Source: an uncultured Pseudomonadota bacterium
Lineage (GTDB): Bacteria > Pseudomonadota > Gammaproteobacteria > Burkholderiales > JALYOK01
Reading direction: 5' to 3'
Assembly (NCBI GenBank): GCA_902826775.1
Contig: CADEHE010000007.1
Coordinates: forward strand, 186,001 to 250,000
DNA length: 64,000 bases
In this document: one piece after another, positions 62,024 to 64,000 of the stretch
Layout of the letters: each line of letters begins with the position of its first letter
How positions within the stretch are numbered: position 1 is the first letter of the stretch
Made by a program: the position numbers and the translations under genes
The notes under the pieces: model-generated
The model's database searches: none
What the model was told of the DNA's origin: nothing
The model's input: only the letters and a program-made list of their open reading frames with translations

Positions 62024-63302
62024 AGCTCCAACTCCCCCACCTTTGCGTGACCTGCTCAGGAAAGTCTTTCGCGTCGATAGCGAGGACCCGATCAAACCGG
62101 ACGAATGCGCTGCGCACACGGAAGTAGCCTTCGGTAGCAGCGCGCTCGCGAACCACGGGCAGCACATCGAATAACACTTGCGCAATCTGGGCGATGATTT
62201 CACGACGCTCGGTGATCGACCCGGGACGGGCATCAAGGCGCGCCTCGTGCACAACGTCCGCCGGCAGCAGCTTGCAAATGCTCTGGCGCAACGCGGCCTC
62301 TGAGAGAAACAGGATGCGCGTCTTTGCCTCGAACAGACCGTCGGGCTGCCGGCTCGCGTCCAGCTTGCGGTTAACGTTCAAGCCTTCCAGTAGTTTTACG
62401 ACGTCGTGCAGCAGCAACTGCGCGAGCGCCGCCGCGTCCCATCCTTGCGTTTCCACGCGTTCCTCCGCTGTGGCGGCATAGTCGAACCCCTTGCTGGTGC
62501 GCAACACCGTTCTCTCCCACTCTGTTGCTTCGACTGGCGTTGCTCGTGTTACCAGCGCGGTGAGCAAGCGCATGTACGCACTGCGCTTATCCACATCCAG
62601 TTGCGCGAGCCCCGGCAGACGTTGCACCGCCTGCAACGTCAGCGGGCGGTGCCCGTACTCCGCAATCCAAGTGTTCCCCTCGCGGCGAAACGCGAGCGTT
62701 TTTCCAAGATCGTGGGTAAGCGCAATCATCGCGGGCAGGCTACCTACCCCATACGCATCGCACGCGCGCCGCCAAACCGACATGCTGTGTTGGGCTAAGC
62801 TGACACCGTGAACTCCGGCGCAGTCCGCCGGCATATCCTGATGCAGCGCCAACAGAGCCAAAGCATCGCGTTCGATCGGACTCAACCCCTTCGGGAGACT
62901 GCCCTCCTTCGCCTCCGGCAAACGGTACGCCCCGCAATCAGGGTTGTGCGCAAGCCTGCCTTTGGCCATGGTTAGGCGCACGCCGAATCGATCGCTAAGC
63001 GAGTGCGTACCTTGCGCTGCTCGACGCCTACGCGCCGCGCGCACATACATGATGGCGCGACAGAGCAACCCCACGGCGCCACCAAGCACCAGATACGGGG
63101 CGGCTTCTCGCACGCCTGCACCGACACTGTGCCAATACAGCTTCAGCTCGCCGTGTTCTCGCAGCGTGTCCAGAGCGCGAGTACCAAGCCGTTCGCTACT
63201 GAAGCGCGCTATCTGCCGGTCTGAAAGCAGCCCAAAACAAGTAAAGAACGTCCCCGCTACGAGCACTAGCCATAAATACGCCACGCGTGCCGCTGAGACC
63301 AT
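62004..63302 (-). CDS. Membrane-anchored HD-domain protein
   Basis: Two N-terminal membrane segments (AYLWLVLVAGTFFTCFGLLS and YLVLGGAVGLLCRAIMYVRA) precede a cytoplasmic domain with an HD-phosphohydrolase pattern: SLAQHSMSVWRRACDAYG and IALTHDLGKTLAFRREG. The following GHRPLTLQAVQRLPGLAQL is like the region after the HD motif in MobH/TraI_2 relaxases, so a distant relation is conceivable, but the MobH catalytic tyrosine region is not evident. It precedes pilL and may regulate or process nucleic acid during mating. Confidence 0.65.
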   Translation of the reverse strand: MVSAARVAYLWLVLVAGTFFTCFGLLSDRQIARFSSERLGTRALDTLREHGELKLYWHSVGAGVREAAPYLVLGGAVGLLCRAIMYVRAARRRRAAQGTHSLSDRFGVRLTMAKGRLAHNPDCGAYRLPEAKEGSLPKGLSPIERDALALLALHQDMPADCAGVHGVSLAQHSMSVWRRACDAYGVGSLPAMIALTHDLGKTLAFRREGNTWIAEYGHRPLTLQAVQRLPGLAQLDVDKRSAYMRLLTALVTRATPVEATEWERTVLRTSKGFDYAATAEERVETQGWDAAALAQLLLHDVVKLLEGLNVNRKLDASRQPDGLFEAKTRILFLSEAALRQSICKLLPADVVHEARLDARPGSITERREIIAQIAQVLFDVLPVVRERAATEGYFRVRSAFVRFDRVLAIDAKDFPEQVTQRWGSWSYEIDLD

Positions 63303-63317
63303 CGCCTCACCCCGCCG

Positions 63318-63611
63318 CTACTTCTGCTCGGCTTGGCGCTGTTCGTCGCGCCGCGGCAGATCGATAAACAGATTCGCGCTGTACTTCAAACACCACCCGA
63401 CGGTTGCTGACCGCACGGACTCGCCGGCGTGCTGCGCATTGCCCCCGGGCCCCAGCGCGGACACCAGGTTGCGCACAACCTTGGCGCCCCAAGCAATTGG
63501 CTCGCACGCGCGGATCGGCCGCTCCGGCACGGGTGCCCCGTAAATCCGAAACGCCCAGACCGCCACGCCGAGAAACAGCACCCACCAAAACAAATCGGCG
63601 ACGCTGCGCAT
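63318..63611 (-). CDS. Small membrane protein, 97 residues
   Basis: The protein has one N-terminal membrane helix (VADLFWWVLFLGVAVWAFRI), followed by a periplasmic or cytoplasmic part with cysteines (RACEPIAWG, VGWCLKYS) and a charged tail RRDEQRQAEQK. The role is unknown. It stands 15 bases before the HD-domain gene and is probably in the same operon. Confidence 0.6.
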   Translation of the reverse strand: MRSVADLFWWVLFLGVAVWAFRIYGAPVPERPIRACEPIAWGAKVVRNLVSALGPGGNAQHAGESVRSATVGWCLKYSANLFIDLPRRDEQRQAEQK

Positions 63612-63620
63612 GTACGCCGC

Positions 63621-63992
63621 CTACGCTGCAGCGGTAGTTGGCGCGGCCTCTGGGGCTGCGGCTCGACGCGTGCGGCGTGGGTTCTCGCCGCCCTGAGGGT
63701 TCGACGGCGGTGACTCGCTTTGCTCGGGTTGCGGGACAAGCTCCTTCAGCTTCGCTCTGATCGTTGGATCGCGCACTGCATCGGCCAAGCCGTTCTCGTG
63801 CGCCATTTGCGCAGCGATCGCGACCAAGGTAGTGTTCACTTCCATCAGCTGCCGCTCCAACGCCTGCTTGCGCTCTAGCCCAACCAGCGACGCGCCGCGC
63901 AACAGCTTGTTCTCGGCGCGCTGGTAGATCTCGTCGAGCTGATACATGATGTCGTAGAGGCTGGCTCCCATGGCGCTGCGCGGGATGAACAC
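63621..63992 (-). CDS. Hypothetical coiled-coil protein, 5' end may extend past the window
   Basis: The visible frame remains open to the right edge, so the true start is unknown; ATG 63971 (MGASLYDIMYQLDEIYQRAE) lacks a ribosome site and GTG 63992 is only the last start inside the window. The N-terminal 60 residues form a coiled coil (ERKQALERQLMEVNTTLVAI). The end is Pro/Ala/Arg-rich and probably disordered. The protein resembles small structural or regulatory transfer proteins but is not identified. Confidence 0.5.
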   Translation of the reverse strand: MFIPRSAMGASLYDIMYQLDEIYQRAENKLLRGASLVGLERKQALERQLMEVNTTLVAIAAQMAHENGLADAVRDPTIRAKLKELVPQPEQSESPPSNPQGGENPRRTRRAAAPEAAPTTAAA

Positions 63993-64000
63993 GCGCGCGC

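Overview
The window is accessory DNA from a GC-rich proteobacterium, most likely a large conjugative plasmid (or a plasmid-like integrative element) of a beta- or gammaproteobacterium. The evidence is a ParM/StbB-type partition pair, an F-type (MPF_F) type IV secretion gene set, a type IVb conjugative (thin) pilus operon of the R64 kind, a coupling-protein ATPase, two perfect E. coli-type DnaA boxes, and long runs of small unrecognised plasmid genes. No rRNA, tRNA, CRISPR array or housekeeping gene was seen. No relaxase or replication initiator could be identified with confidence.

Layout: (a) 1-11335, minus strand: a tnpB cut by the window edge, then a long train of small, mostly overlapping genes. 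It includes an exported EEP-family nuclease, a metallophosphoesterase, a pRiA4b ORF-3-like protein, a ParB-fold protein, zinc-ribbon proteins, a tandem paralogue pair, vapBC and a RadC-like protein. (b) 11336-12708: a non-coding divergence with two inverted DnaA boxes, then two plus-strand genes. (c) 12825-19820, minus strand: a small orphan gene, an AcrVA2-like anti-CRISPR candidate, DUF1173, a DsbG-like thioredoxin-fold protein, a lytic transglycosylase, stbB and parM/stbA, and an unrecognised gene whose 3' end carries 28-bp direct repeats (candidate centromere). (d) 19829-24190: a divergent control region, then a plus-strand operon of a two-TM protein, a coupling-protein ATPase, a UvrD-like helicase and a 58-residue membrane protein. 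(e) 24247-27227: an accessory insert with a MITE-like element, a pentapeptide-repeat/TIR gene, a tyrosine-recombinase remnant and a trypsin-like protease gene. (f) 27461-40992, minus strand: the F-type transfer genes traA, L, E, K, B, V, C, three exported or membrane proteins, a TraH-position protein and traG. A tnpB element lies between traA and traL. (g) 41238-45768: NERD-domain protein and two divergent AAA ATPase-nuclease proteins, each with its own palindromic operator. (h) 45904-64000, minus strand: the type IVb pilus operon (pilL, N, O, P, Q, R, S, a pseudopilin, a PilT-type ATPase, a PilV-like pilin and four exported proteins).

How it fits together: regions (d), (f) and (h) would build the DNA-transfer channel, the F-like pilus and the thin pilus. 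Region (c) gives stable inheritance plus muramidase and disulfide help for channel assembly. Regions (a), (c), (e) and (g) supply maintenance, anti-defence and defence functions. The three most interesting signals are: a conserved control element found in front of three separate transfer or maintenance transcription units; a possible two-gene TIR plus serine-protease defence module beside mobile-element debris; and a stand-alone tnpB element with recognisable ends, a predicted guide RNA and a rearranged RuvC active site.
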